From assembly GCA_017302835.1 (NCBI GenBank), contig JAFLCC010000001.1, positions 1 through 64,000 on the forward strand: a stretch of 64,000 bases of DNA. The letters run 5' to 3'. The notes beneath the pieces were generated by a model. That model was not told the DNA's origin, ran no database searches, and saw nothing but the letters and a program-made list of their open reading frames with translations. The position numbers were made by a program, and so were the translations under genes. This document shows positions 47,837-57,237 of the stretch, piece after piece. This DNA is from Deltaproteobacteria bacterium (GTDB lineage: Bacteria; Bdellovibrionota; Bdellovibrionia; Bdellovibrionales; Bdellovibrionaceae). Numbering within the stretch: the stretch's first letter is position 1; each line of letters opens with the position of its first letter.

Positions 47837-49498
47837 CTATAAAAATAATTCTTGTGTTGCGGGAGCTATAATGTCTAACAAATTGTTAAAGGTACTCGCC
47901 ACCTGCATGGCGACGCTGGGACCTTCTTTGCTATCCACCTTATTAATATCTCCGTTCGGTTTATAAGTTACTTTAATACTGCCCAGACCTGGTCGAGTGA
48001 CTGCCACGGGTTTATTATACTTTTCTTCATATTGAAGCTTAACTACTTTTTTTGCCTGGTCCTTAATTTGAGTGATCCTGCCCTTGTTATCATAGGATAA
48101 CTCAATTTTCTGCCCTTCGGAGTTTTCAGCAAAATTTAAATTGCCTTTTGTATCATATTGAAACTTTGTAAATTTTGTGGAAACTTTTTTCCCTTTTTCA
48201 TTTAAATTTTCGATAGTCACTTTGACGGGCTTTTTAATTGTCGCTCCGTACTCGAATATCAGTTTGTTACGATCCGTCGTTTTAGACCTTACCATCCCGT
48301 CGGTCGTGTACTCATAGGTCATTTTATTTCCATTTTTTCTAATGGAAATGGGTCTCCCAAAAACTTCGTGATAACTGATATCCATTTCATCATCATTTTC
48401 TTTGGATAACACTCGCGAAAGAATGAACTCACCATCAGGTTTTTGTTTATGCCAAAATTCATATCGACTTTGAGCCATTGTTTGTTTTCCACATACCTTT
48501 TTAACAGAAGACCAAAAATGACCCTTAGGATCTTTTTTATCTACCTCATAATTATATGTTTCTGTACATTTATCTCTATCGACAAACCCAATAACCCAAT
48601 CATTATTTTGATTATATTTGATCTGCACAGTTGAACCATCGGTAAAAGTAATTTTAGTCACATTATGTAGATCATCATACTGATATTTAGTAGCAAATTT
48701 CTTTGAATCGAGAGAATAGGTTAAATCATCTGTATTTTGATATTGATATTCTGCCTTCAAAGAATTAGGTCCCAAGACTTGATGTACTTTTTTATTAGCT
48801 GGATAGTATTTAAAAGTTAATTTTCTTGAACTCGAATCAGAAACTTCTTTTAAAAGACCTAATTTATCATATTCGAGCTTTAACATATTGCTATTCTTAT
48901 CATACATATGAGTCAGCTGTCCTTGGGGATTAAATCTTTGTTTGGATCCATCGGGAAGAGTTCGTTCATAATAAGTTGATTTGAATACAATGCTATCTAC
49001 CTCTTTGCCATTTGCTAAAAATTTACTTCCATCACTTAATTTACTAACCATGCCGTATTTTTTTGCTTCTGCAGCCCTGGTTTCATCGTACTCCAGAAGT
49101 TCTTCTCTTCTCTTTTTGTAAAACTCTTCGTTTCTTCCTGAAGATTTTTCAGCTTTCATTTTTCCAATAACGAAATCGATGGTTTTTTCTACATCCTGTT
49201 TGCTTATTTCTCTTTGTGAAAAAACAAGCTCTGAACCCGCACCGCACTCTTTAACTTTCAAATTATTTTCACTGGTAATTTCCAATTTCGTTTCAAAGTT
49301 CGTACACCATCCAAAACCAAAAATTCCATTGAACAAAGTTCGACTATTGTAAGTTCTTTCTAATTTAAGATCATATCCTATTCCATCAAGGTGAAAATCC
49401 ACCCATGTATTCGAATAATTGGCATTTTTCATATCCACAATGGAAAAGGCAGGAAGAGAAATAGTCAAAACGAGTAACGGCAACAACATCCATTTCAT
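47837..49498 (-). CDS. secreted RHS/YD-repeat protein
   Basis: Signal peptide MKWMLLPLLVLTISLPAFS is followed by a DUF6531-like start (YDLKLERTYNSRTLFNGIFGFGWCTNFE). At least a dozen YD repeats fill the rest, such as LEYDKLGLLKEVSD, YQYDDLHNVTKITF, FQYDTKGNLNFAEN and LSYDNKGRITQIKD. It is short for an RHS protein (553 residues) and shows no C-terminal toxin or RHS core boundary motif. It lies 22 nt downstream of the Tad inner-membrane gene on the same strand, so it may be co-transcribed with the pilus locus. Confidence 0.85.
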   Translation of the reverse strand: MKWMLLPLLVLTISLPAFSIVDMKNANYSNTWVDFHLDGIGYDLKLERTYNSRTLFNGIFGFGWCTNFETKLEITSENNLKVKECGAGSELVFSQREISKQDVEKTIDFVIGKMKAEKSSGRNEEFYKKRREELLEYDETRAAEAKKYGMVSKLSDGSKFLANGKEVDSIVFKSTYYERTLPDGSKQRFNPQGQLTHMYDKNSNMLKLEYDKLGLLKEVSDSSSRKLTFKYYPANKKVHQVLGPNSLKAEYQYQNTDDLTYSLDSKKFATKYQYDDLHNVTKITFTDGSTVQIKYNQNNDWVIGFVDRDKCTETYNYEVDKKDPKGHFWSSVKKVCGKQTMAQSRYEFWHKQKPDGEFILSRVLSKENDDEMDISYHEVFGRPISIRKNGNKMTYEYTTDGMVRSKTTDRNKLIFEYGATIKKPVKVTIENLNEKGKKVSTKFTKFQYDTKGNLNFAENSEGQKIELSYDNKGRITQIKDQAKKVVKLQYEEKYNKPVAVTRPGLGSIKVTYKPNGDINKVDSKEGPSVAMQVASTFNNLLDIIAPATQELFL

Positions 49499-49520
49499 AA
49501 TTGTATTTCCTTAATAAACT

Positions 49521-50396
49521 TCATACCTTGATTGTAACAATTTTTTTAATCCAAATTCCACCAATAACTTGCAAGACTAGCATTATAAAAATAAAAATAT
49601 AGCCCATTGTCGTAGTGTACATTGGTCTGATAAAAGCTGGATCCATAAACAAAAATACAATAAAAATTACTAGAGGTACCAACATGACAATAATTCCCTG
49701 CATGACGCCCTTTGAAGTTATCGCGTCAATTTTTTTCTCAATTTTTTGTCTTTCCCTAATAACATAGACAATGGTCTCGAAGGTTTCGGCTAAATTGCCG
49801 CCCGTTTCCTTTAAAATATTAATTGAAGTCACAAACATTTGCACATCGGGTCTGGGTATTCTCTGTCCCAGTTTTGTTAGAGCTTCCTCAAAACTAGATC
49901 CTAATTGAGTTTCTGACACGATCGTTTGAAACTCCTGACTGACAGGATTTCCCATAATTTCGATAACTCTTTGCATGGATTGAATGGGGTTTGATCCTGT
50001 TTTAATTCCATTTGCCATGATGGTAAGAGCATCAACCATTTGAGTGACAAATCGTGAACATCTTTTTTCATAATTAGCCTTAACCAAGAGCAATGGAGCA
50101 TTCCATCCTGCTATTCCAATGGATATTCCAAATAACAATCCAGACATAATATCAGGCCATAATAAAAAGAAAAAAACAGCACCCAGCCCGAAACTCATTC
50201 CATATAAAAGCCAAGTTACTTTTTTAGGCTCAACAGAAACGCCCATAAGTGAATAATACTTTAGTATAAGGTCCCTGGTACTAGTGGATTTTGTACTAAA
50301 ATATTTTGAAAAAATACCCGTAAAGTTATAAACAGCAATCGCAATGGCGACCGTAACAACCGGAATAAAAATAAAAGGTTTAAACAAAAATTCCAT
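49521..50396 (-). CDS. tadB: Tad secretion inner-membrane protein (TadB/TadC type, T2SF domain)
   Basis: This protein has membrane helices at the N-terminus, at about 65-105 and at the C-terminus, around a type II secretion F domain (about 110-230: RFVTQMVDALTIMANGIKTGSN, EFQTIVSETQLGSSFEEALTKLGQRI). It is the platform protein of a Flp pilus machine. Standard Tad loci have two such genes, tadB and tadC; only this one is seen. It follows the fused ATPase gene by 9 nt. The TadB assignment is by length and by position after TadA. Confidence 0.85.
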   Translation of the reverse strand: MEFLFKPFIFIPVVTVAIAIAVYNFTGIFSKYFSTKSTSTRDLILKYYSLMGVSVEPKKVTWLLYGMSFGLGAVFFFLLWPDIMSGLLFGISIGIAGWNAPLLLVKANYEKRCSRFVTQMVDALTIMANGIKTGSNPIQSMQRVIEIMGNPVSQEFQTIVSETQLGSSFEEALTKLGQRIPRPDVQMFVTSINILKETGGNLAETFETIVYVIRERQKIEKKIDAITSKGVMQGIIVMLVPLVIFIVFLFMDPAFIRPMYTTTMGYIFIFIMLVLQVIGGIWIKKIVTIKV

Positions 50397-50405
50397 TTTA
50401 GTCCT

Positions 50406-52634
50406 TTACCCACTTTTCTTTACAGTGGGGTTCGCGTTCAACGGAGCGTTCAAAGGTACATTTGGCTTGATCGCCTCAGCCAAAAATAATTCTTTAGGGA
50501 CAATGACATTTTTTGCAGCTAACTTTTGAATGATTTTAGGAACATACCCTGTGGGTTGAAAATTTCCCAGTATTTTTCTTTTTGCATCATAACCCGATTC
50601 TTTAAAAATAAAAATTGGAGCTAACGTTACCGCGTCTCCCTGAATTCCATCGACTTCCGTTATAGAAAGAATTTTTCTCGTACCATCACTCAGCCTTGAA
50701 ATCTGCACAATAATGTGAACAGCACTTGAAATTTGTTCTCTGATAGCTCGAGCCGGCAAATCCATTCCAGCCATCATACAAAGAGTCTCCAAGCGAGAGA
50801 TACACTCCTTGGCGCTGTTTGCATGAGTGGTTGTCATTGAACCATCGTGACCTGTATTCATGGCTTGAAGCATATCAAGGGCTGCGCCATCACGACATTC
50901 ACCCACAACGATTCTATCAGGGCGCATCCGTAAAGCATTTTTTATCAAATCTCTGATATGAATGGCATTAGTCCCTTCCATCGAGGTAGGTCGGGTTTCG
51001 AGCCTGACCACGTGCTCTTGCTGCAATTGCAGCTCCGCCGCATCTTCTACAGTAACTATTCTTTCTGTAGAAGGAATAAATGAGGACATCATATTCAGCA
51101 ATGTTGTTTTTCCTGAACCTGTTCCTCCAGAAATCACAATATTCATTCCATTTTCTACGCATATTCTTAAAAAATCGATCATGTTTTTTGTCATGGAACC
51201 ATATTCAATATATTTTTCTGGAGTCACTCCCCCTTTTTTGAATTTTCTGATGGTCACAGAGGGACCATCAATAGAACAAGGTTCAATAATGGCGTTCACT
51301 CGAGAGCCATCTTTTAATCTTGCATCCACCATTGGCGACGCGCTATTAATTTGTCGACCTAAGGGAGTGACGATTCTTTCAATAATTCTCCTTAAGTGAT
51401 CATTCGAAGTAAACTGTACATCTTTTAGCAAAGTTAATTTTCCACTTTTTTCCACAAAAATTCTTTTTGCTCCATTAATCATGATTTCTGTGACATCTTT
51501 ATCTGCTAATAAGTCTTCTAAGGGGCCTAACCCTAGGGCTTCTTCCAAAACCTCTTTAATTAAAATTTGTCTTTTTTCTCTGGAAATTTCTGGAGCTTCT
51601 TTATCAACAATCTGAGTGATCTCTCTTCTAGTGCGCTCGCGAAGTTCATTTTGTTTCCCTTCATCTTGTCCACTTTCCTTCATCATTTTCGTTAACTCAG
51701 GAGACCGTAACAATTCTGAATGAACTCTTATTCTCAACTGCACCTGTGGATCTAATGAGTTTTGACCCCCATTAACCGTTGCTCCTGCTCCCGACAAATC
51801 GATCGAGTTTGCAGCGCTCACAGCGGGGCTCTTAGGTTTTGATAAGGACTTAAGCCTTTGCAAGGTTCCACCAGTAAGTCTACGAACCACATCATAGTAA
51901 CTGCTAGTAAGAGCCGATTTAGGTTGTGAAATCACAAAAGGCGTGTTTTTTTGAATCGACGAAAGAGTTAAAATGTCATCTTGAGGAATCAGTCCCATCG
52001 GAGGCATTCGCAAGGAATTACTAATTTCCTGAGGGGCAATTCCTGAACTCGAAACTTTGTTAATAATCAACTGGAACATGTCCCTAGGAAAGGTGGCTGA
52101 AAGCAAATCGTTTATCAAACGTTGTGTTTGGGCTACCACTAAAATCTCGGGTGTTGTCACAATAAAAGCAGCCGTAGCCTCAAGTAAAAACGCATTTTGT
52201 AATGGTCCGATGTCATTACCCAAATCAACCACGATGAATTTAAATTGGCGGCTAAAAAAATCAAGTTGTCTCATCAAGGACTCTGGATTGACATCTAATT
52301 TTTCTTCAGGCCCTCGAACCGCCCCAAGATAAGCCAAACCAGAAGAGTGAACAGTAACTAATTGATTTAAAGGCTGAGAGGCTAATCCCATATTTAAATT
52401 GATAATTTCTTTTAAAGTTTTATTTGGCCTTATTCCCAGAAGAACATTTTGATCACCGATTGTTTTTGCATCTCCATCAATCAATAATACTTGGGTTCTT
52501 AACTCGGTCATTAAGGCCAAAGAAAAGTTGGCAGCAAATAGACTTTTGCCAACTCCACCTTTTCCTCCGATAACACCAATCAATGTACAATTTGGATTTA
52601 TTGCCAATGGACCCCCGTCATCACTACTGACCAT
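50406..52634 (-). CDS. TadZ/CpaE-TadA/CpaF fusion ATPase of the Tad pilus
   Basis: Two Tad ATPases are fused in one protein of 742 residues. The N-terminal MinD/ParA-like domain (about 20-265) has a deviant Walker A in GGKGGVGKS (26-34 in the longer reading), and lipid- or pole-directed positioning is the known role of TadZ/CpaE. The C-terminal CpaF motor (about 300-745) has NGAKRIFVEKSGKL, Walker A GGTGSGKTT (506-514), Walker B in RPDRIVVGECRDGAALDML and the His box GSMTTTHANSA. The linker (about 265-310) is Ser/Ala/Gly-rich. The ATG at 52634 is taken; a TTG at 52643 would add MPI. Confidence 0.9.
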   Translation of the reverse strand: MVSSDDGGPLAINPNCTLIGVIGGKGGVGKSLFAANFSLALMTELRTQVLLIDGDAKTIGDQNVLLGIRPNKTLKEIINLNMGLASQPLNQLVTVHSSGLAYLGAVRGPEEKLDVNPESLMRQLDFFSRQFKFIVVDLGNDIGPLQNAFLLEATAAFIVTTPEILVVAQTQRLINDLLSATFPRDMFQLIINKVSSSGIAPQEISNSLRMPPMGLIPQDDILTLSSIQKNTPFVISQPKSALTSSYYDVVRRLTGGTLQRLKSLSKPKSPAVSAANSIDLSGAGATVNGGQNSLDPQVQLRIRVHSELLRSPELTKMMKESGQDEGKQNELRERTRREITQIVDKEAPEISREKRQILIKEVLEEALGLGPLEDLLADKDVTEIMINGAKRIFVEKSGKLTLLKDVQFTSNDHLRRIIERIVTPLGRQINSASPMVDARLKDGSRVNAIIEPCSIDGPSVTIRKFKKGGVTPEKYIEYGSMTKNMIDFLRICVENGMNIVISGGTGSGKTTLLNMMSSFIPSTERIVTVEDAAELQLQQEHVVRLETRPTSMEGTNAIHIRDLIKNALRMRPDRIVVGECRDGAALDMLQAMNTGHDGSMTTTHANSAKECISRLETLCMMAGMDLPARAIREQISSAVHIIVQISRLSDGTRKILSITEVDGIQGDAVTLAPIFIFKESGYDAKRKILGNFQPTGYVPKIIQKLAAKNVIVPKELFLAEAIKPNVPLNAPLNANPTVKKSG

Positions 52635-52740
52635 TATCGGCAAGAAATTGTAATTTAATGAGACAAGTTTTATTAAACTAGATTTTCGTCAGTATGCGTT
52701 CATTTTTGGCCTGTTTGTTGCTTCACTTTATAAGCTATAT

Positions 52741-53463
52741 ATGAAAACTTTTTGCCATCTTTTTACTAAATGTATTCTCATAATTACTTTATTAACTCAA
52801 TCCGCATTGAGTTCGGGAAAAAAATGTAAAGATGTTTATGAACTGTATAATAATACAACATTTACCGTTTATGACAAAAGCTTTCAATCCTTCAATGGAA
52901 AATTGAATTATAAACTTTTGGTCAGAAATGAGGTATTCGATATTTCTCACTCTGATGTTCCCCTGTTCAAGAATTCCCTCCTGTTAAATGTTACCATCAA
53001 TGGACATGCCCAGCTCATCTATAATGGAAAAAAAATTTCCTCTTACGGCGACCCCGGTATAAGTATGAAAAGCTCTTTTAGTGAAGAGCCTTTATTGACC
53101 GAAGGAATTTATTTTGTATTTAGTAAGTCAAGTAAGAACCTTGATGAGATTTTTTCAAAACTCGGCAATGAAACTAAAGGTAACTATGCTTTTACTTGCG
53201 CTTCAAATACTTGTAGCGCTTTCAATTCACTAAATATCGGAGAAAAAAAGCTGCCCATCAGTATTACTCCACTTTCCCTGGCCAACTACTTATTAAAAGA
53301 AAAAGCCCTTGGGAATAATAGCTTTGAAGTTGTCACTTATTTAACTGAAATTGATTCCATTTTGACATTCGTCAAATACAACCAATTTAGATATAAAATG
53401 TTCCCAGTTTTGCTTTCTATTTGGTCCACTTTATTAGGCATCACATTATTAAAAATTTTCTAA
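52741..53463 (+). CDS. hypothetical secreted protein, opposite strand within the Tad locus
   Basis: A signal peptide (about 1-24) leads to a domain with several cysteines (KKCKDVYEL, FTCASNTCSAF) and a possible C-terminal membrane helix (LLSIWSTLLGITLLKIF). The family is not recognised. It lies on the plus strand between the fused ATPase and the secretin, so it breaks the Tad operon. No Shine-Dalgarno sequence is clear at this ATG. Confidence 0.5.
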   Translation: MKTFCHLFTKCILIITLLTQSALSSGKKCKDVYELYNNTTFTVYDKSFQSFNGKLNYKLLVRNEVFDISHSDVPLFKNSLLLNVTINGHAQLIYNGKKISSYGDPGISMKSSFSEEPLLTEGIYFVFSKSSKNLDEIFSKLGNETKGNYAFTCASNTCSAFNSLNIGEKKLPISITPLSLANYLLKEKALGNNSFEVVTYLTEIDSILTFVKYNQFRYKMFPVLLSIWSTLLGITLLKIF

Positions 53464-53495
53464 AAATAGGATAAATTTAAACAATCAACTTCATA

Positions 53496-55091
53496 TTAAT
53501 AAGGCATCTTAAATTTAGCTTTTACTTTCTCGCTGTCAGTGCTTGCAGAAGTTAAAATTACGGGCGTTACAAAAACCACGAATTGATTTTGGTTTCTGGA
53601 ATTTCCTTTAGCAGCCAAGGCGTTAAACAAAGTATTGGATGCGGGATCCCTGTTATAGTTTGTGTCCGTAGAATTTTTAATTAGTCCACCAACGGCAGCA
53701 CTTTGCCTATCTCTGACAGTAATCACTGTTTGTAAGGCATTCTTTGATACCACGGGTTTGCCATCAACAACTCCAATTTTTTGGCTCACTTGAAATTCCA
53801 TTTTCATCTCGACACTGCCTGAACGGTCTTGACTGATTGTCGGTGTAATCACGGCCGAAAGTCCAGTGGGAGTAAATGCAGTCCCTTGATTCCCTGTTTG
53901 ACCGATCACTGTATAGGGCTCATCTATAGTTTGTGATATAGTACCCTTTTCACCATCTTTAACCATAAAAGAAGTGCTTTCTAAAACCCTAGCGTGACCA
54001 TGGGTTTTAGCCGAATTGAGCTTCGGCAATAAATTACTAATCACGGCCGTCAAAGAAGTCACAATGCCGCCACCTTGATCTCCTGTTTTGACCTCAACAC
54101 CCGAAGTCTGATCGCTGATTCGAGGTGCCCATTCAAATCGAAATGATTTGGAATAATCCTTTTTTAATTCCACATAGTGAATATTTAATTTCACGATTTT
54201 TTTAGGTGCAGGAGGTGCTCCTTCTTTGATGGTAATCATATTTATAATTCCATCATTAGCAGGTTTGGGACATTTTATAGAACCATCCGAACAAGATGGA
54301 TCAACAAATACAGGCGGAACATAAACCTTAGCAATAATCTCTGCTTTGATCTTTTCGTCTTCACTGCCTACTTGGCCTTGTAAAATTATTTTTTCGTTAG
54401 CCGCTCGACATTCAATTTCTGGATTGTTAATGTCTCTCATAATAAATTCACAAATTTTCTTATATGCCATTGGGTTCACCGTAACGATACTATCCACCTT
54501 ATCACCAAATTGTCGCAAAACACTTTTGATTCGCATTAAATCTTTAGGGGTTAAGACTTGCCCATCTATGACAACTTTATTATTTATAATTTTAGTGTTG
54601 ATTCCATCAATCTCAGCCAACATTCCTTTAAGTTCAATGACGACTTTATCAAGACTATTTTTTCTGACATTGATTCTATATTCAGCCACTTTTTTATTGT
54701 TCTTTGAATCGTAAATAACAAGCGTACCAAACCCTTCCTTTAAGGGTTTAAATCTAAAAATATTTAATTTTTTGTTGAATTCAATTTTTACGAACCCTTT
54801 ATAACTGCCATCAATTTTGATTTTTTTAGGTAAAGGGGGGAGCTTCTTGTCTTCTTCAATTCCATAAGTTAAATTGATATATTCTGCTTGTTTGTAGGAA
54901 ATAAATTGCTCGGACCCTTCGGTTGTTAGAACTGAATCATCAGAAGTTTCTGCTCCTAATTTTTGATCCTCAGTTTGACCAGAACTGTCATCAGCTAAGT
55001 TTGAAGTGTCCTCTTGGGCCAATGCTGCTTGAAAAGGTGCTTGAATTGAAATCACCAAATATAAAAACAAAAATAATTTCATCGCCTTCAT
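53496..55091 (-). CDS. cpaC: Tad pilus secretin (RcpA/CpaC type)
   Basis: AAGGGG precedes the ATG by 5 nt. The signal peptide (MKAMKLFLFLYLVISIQA) precedes a pilus-formation N-terminal domain (about 60-150: INLTYGIEEDKKLPPLPKKI) and a BON-like region (ITVNPMAY). The C-terminal secretin domain (about 290-525) has HARVLESTSFMVKDGEKGTI and QFVVFVTPVIL. Secretins form the outer-membrane pore through which the pilus passes. It lies 15 nt after cpaB, a standard order. Confidence 0.92.
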   Translation of the reverse strand: MKAMKLFLFLYLVISIQAPFQAALAQEDTSNLADDSSGQTEDQKLGAETSDDSVLTTEGSEQFISYKQAEYINLTYGIEEDKKLPPLPKKIKIDGSYKGFVKIEFNKKLNIFRFKPLKEGFGTLVIYDSKNNKKVAEYRINVRKNSLDKVVIELKGMLAEIDGINTKIINNKVVIDGQVLTPKDLMRIKSVLRQFGDKVDSIVTVNPMAYKKICEFIMRDINNPEIECRAANEKIILQGQVGSEDEKIKAEIIAKVYVPPVFVDPSCSDGSIKCPKPANDGIINMITIKEGAPPAPKKIVKLNIHYVELKKDYSKSFRFEWAPRISDQTSGVEVKTGDQGGGIVTSLTAVISNLLPKLNSAKTHGHARVLESTSFMVKDGEKGTISQTIDEPYTVIGQTGNQGTAFTPTGLSAVITPTISQDRSGSVEMKMEFQVSQKIGVVDGKPVVSKNALQTVITVRDRQSAAVGGLIKNSTDTNYNRDPASNTLFNALAAKGNSRNQNQFVVFVTPVILTSASTDSEKVKAKFKMPY

Positions 55092-55106
55092 ATATTCCCC
55101 TTACTA

Positions 55107-55982
55107 TCATCGTCCATTGAAGTTTGAATTGTTAGGTCTAGCAGTTGGAATAACTCCACCGGCCATTGGATTTGCTGATGGCTCGGTGCTAGACATATTG
55201 CCTTCGGTGGCACGAGCTAAAATTGAATCAGAAGTGGAACTGGGTAACCTTGATTTAATAATCCCATCAGTAGGATTTCTTAATGTTACAAATATATTTC
55301 CAGGCGACGTGGATAAAATATACACCAAATCCTGAGCTTCTTTGATTTCAGCCTCTACGGTTATCGTACTATATTTTGTATCACCAGTGAGAGACGTTTG
55401 AATGGCATTTTTTCCAGTTGAATCATATTCAATTAGACGAGGGATATTGTTTTGAACTGAGACACCCGTTGCGAGAACGGGGACATTTTGCATCAATAAA
55501 AAGCTTTCTCTTCGCAAGTTGGCGCCTTTGCCAATATCCAAAGCCACAAATAAATCAATTCGATCTCCAGGTCGAATCAATTTCGAAACGCCCCTGATCT
55601 CATCGATAGGTATGGAAATCGCCCTCTTGGATGGTGCTACCTGCAAAGCAATTCCAGTATCTGCGCCCGGTGAATATAAATGATTTTTTAAAATGGGTTG
55701 CCCTTTTTTGATTGGAACTGCAGCAACATTTCCAATTATTTCCTGAATATTAGAAAAGTTTCCATCTGGGACGTAATCATTGGGATAGGCTTTAGTTTCT
55801 AGCATCGAATCATAAATCGTCGTCATTTCAGAAATATCTTCTTTAGCAACAACGACAACTTTTTTTTGACCAAGCTGCAGATTGATCGCTTTTCTCTGCT
55901 CTTGTGCATAGCTGTAAATCATAAACGCAGCAAAGACACCAGCAATAATTGATATCCACAAGTTTTTCGATTCATTCGCCAT
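55107..55982 (-). CDS. cpaB: Tad pilus assembly protein CpaB/RcpC (SAF domain)
   Basis: One N-terminal membrane helix (about 8-26) precedes a SAF domain (about 43-110, VVVAKEDISEMTTIYDSML). The RcpC/CpaB core follows (RAISIPIDEIRGVSKLIRPGDRIDLFVALD). GAGGAG lies about 7 nt before the ATG. It is a periplasmic partner of the secretin in Flp pilus assembly. It precedes cpaC, and a short hairpin lies upstream between it and the TadE-like gene. Confidence 0.92.
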   Translation of the reverse strand: MANESKNLWISIIAGVFAAFMIYSYAQEQRKAINLQLGQKKVVVVAKEDISEMTTIYDSMLETKAYPNDYVPDGNFSNIQEIIGNVAAVPIKKGQPILKNHLYSPGADTGIALQVAPSKRAISIPIDEIRGVSKLIRPGDRIDLFVALDIGKGANLRRESFLLMQNVPVLATGVSVQNNIPRLIEYDSTGKNAIQTSLTGDTKYSTITVEAEIKEAQDLVYILSTSPGNIFVTLRNPTDGIIKSRLPSSTSDSILARATEGNMSSTEPSANPMAGGVIPTARPNNSNFNGR

Positions 55983-56030
55983 AACACACTCCTCTAGGGC
56001 TCATCGGTCTTTTTTATTAATTTACAATAG

Positions 56031-56065
56031 GACTTAGGGCCCGTTATGGCGCCGGTCCTAAAGTC
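56031..56065 (-). other. intercistronic hairpin between pseudopilin genes and cpaB
   Basis: Arms of about 11 pairs with small bulges (GAC, TTAGG, CCG / CGG, CCTAA, GTC) overlap the stop of the upstream TadE-like gene. The stem is GC-rich in an AT-rich locus but has no T-run after it. It may set different mRNA levels for pilins and assembly proteins. Confidence 0.35.
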
Positions 56066-56600
56066 ACTTCTTTGTTGGAGTACAGGTAGAATTAAGACAA
56101 ATCCCATAAATAGGTCTTATCCAAACTGGAAAAGCTTGGTATTGATCTTTTTCTTCAAGCAAAGGTTTTCCATCATCTTTGATTTTAAAAACATCCTGAT
56201 TGTGCAATTTAGAATTTGTATCTTTTTCAGGAGTGGAACTTAGCTGATCTCCGTCAGAGTTAGTTCCTCCGAACGAGGAAACGAAAGAAATAGGTCTTGC
56301 GGTAGCTATCCAGTTTTCGTTATTTCCACTCACTCGATTCTCTGACACCACCCCATGAAATCTATTGCCGAATAATCGAAACTTAGAAATTTTATCCGTC
56401 CCATTATTTTCCCTCCAAAAGAATTCTAGATTTGATCTGAACCTATAGGTTTCAAAGGCATAATTTCTAGCGGCTATATTTTTTAAAATTCCCGTATGTA
56501 TGACACCAAAAAATCCAAGACCAAAATTAAATAAAATCATCACCACAGCAAAAATAGCAACGACTTCTAAGGCAGCCATTCCCGATTTATTCTTTAACAT
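56064..56600 (-). CDS. TadE/TadF-like minor pseudopilin
   Basis: The N-terminus MLKNKSGMAALEVVAIFAVVMILFNFG is a prepilin-like start: Gly before the hydrophobic helix, with Glu at position +5 counted from Met8. The remainder is a soluble globular domain with C-terminal cysteines (GICLNSTC). It overlaps the upstream pseudopilin gene by 7 nt. The TadE/F label rests on this N-terminus and on the position in the Tad locus. Confidence 0.7.
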   Translation of the reverse strand: MLKNKSGMAALEVVAIFAVVMILFNFGLGFFGVIHTGILKNIAARNYAFETYRFRSNLEFFWRENNGTDKISKFRLFGNRFHGVVSENRVSGNNENWIATARPISFVSSFGGTNSDGDQLSSTPEKDTNSKLHNQDVFKIKDDGKPLLEEKDQYQAFPVWIRPIYGICLNSTCTPTKK

Positions 56601-57223
56601 CCGTTATCCTCCATCGGAAGATACTTACTATTGCTTCCTGGTGACTTATCGTTGTCCCTGTACCGCAAATCTAACTCGATAATAGCTTTGTGCCGGACCC
56701 CCACCGACATAAATTTTTGACATTCATCACTTGTAGGGTTTCGCAACATAAAGCCCGTCACTTTAGAGGTAAAAGATTGATCTGTAGGATTGGTACTTCC
56801 TAAAAAACCCAATTTCATATTGAAAAGATTTGTTTTAAATAGTAATCGTACGCCTGTGGCAATCAACTTAGTGCCATCAGGTTCAGAATCATATTCATTA
56901 AAAATTTCTCCCTTATAACCACTTCGAAATGCTGGTTTGTCAAAACCTAATTCAAACCAGCCCTGTTTAAATAGTTTTCCTAATCCAGGTTTATTCATTA
57001 TTTGAGTCATTTTTTTTCTTGCTAAAGACTCCTGTTCAGAAATATTGATATGTCCAGCCGAATAGGTTCTTCCTACAGAGTAAGCAATGTACTGAGCCAC
57101 TTCAATGCTGGACAAGGTAAATGCCACAACAAAAAACAAGACGGCTAATGAAAAAGAAATAATAATGGATAATATGAAATCAATAGTCAAAAATCCCGTA
57201 TTATTTGCAATCCTTTTTTTCAT
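56594..57223 (-). CDS. TadF-like minor pseudopilin
   Basis: The N-terminus NNTGFLTIDFILSIIISFSLAVLFFVVAF has a Gly followed after five residues by an acidic residue (Asp in place of Glu) and a long hydrophobic helix. The soluble domain (about 40-209) has two cysteines near the C-terminus. It lies downstream of repeat copy D and overlaps the next TadE-like gene. No sequence motif of known TadF function is visible beyond the N-terminus. Confidence 0.65.
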   Translation of the reverse strand: MKKRIANNTGFLTIDFILSIIISFSLAVLFFVVAFTLSSIEVAQYIAYSVGRTYSAGHINISEQESLARKKMTQIMNKPGLGKLFKQGWFELGFDKPAFRSGYKGEIFNEYDSEPDGTKLIATGVRLLFKTNLFNMKLGFLGSTNPTDQSFTSKVTGFMLRNPTSDECQKFMSVGVRHKAIIELDLRYRDNDKSPGSNSKYLPMEDNGC

Positions 57224-57237
57224 TTCATTTCTTTCTA

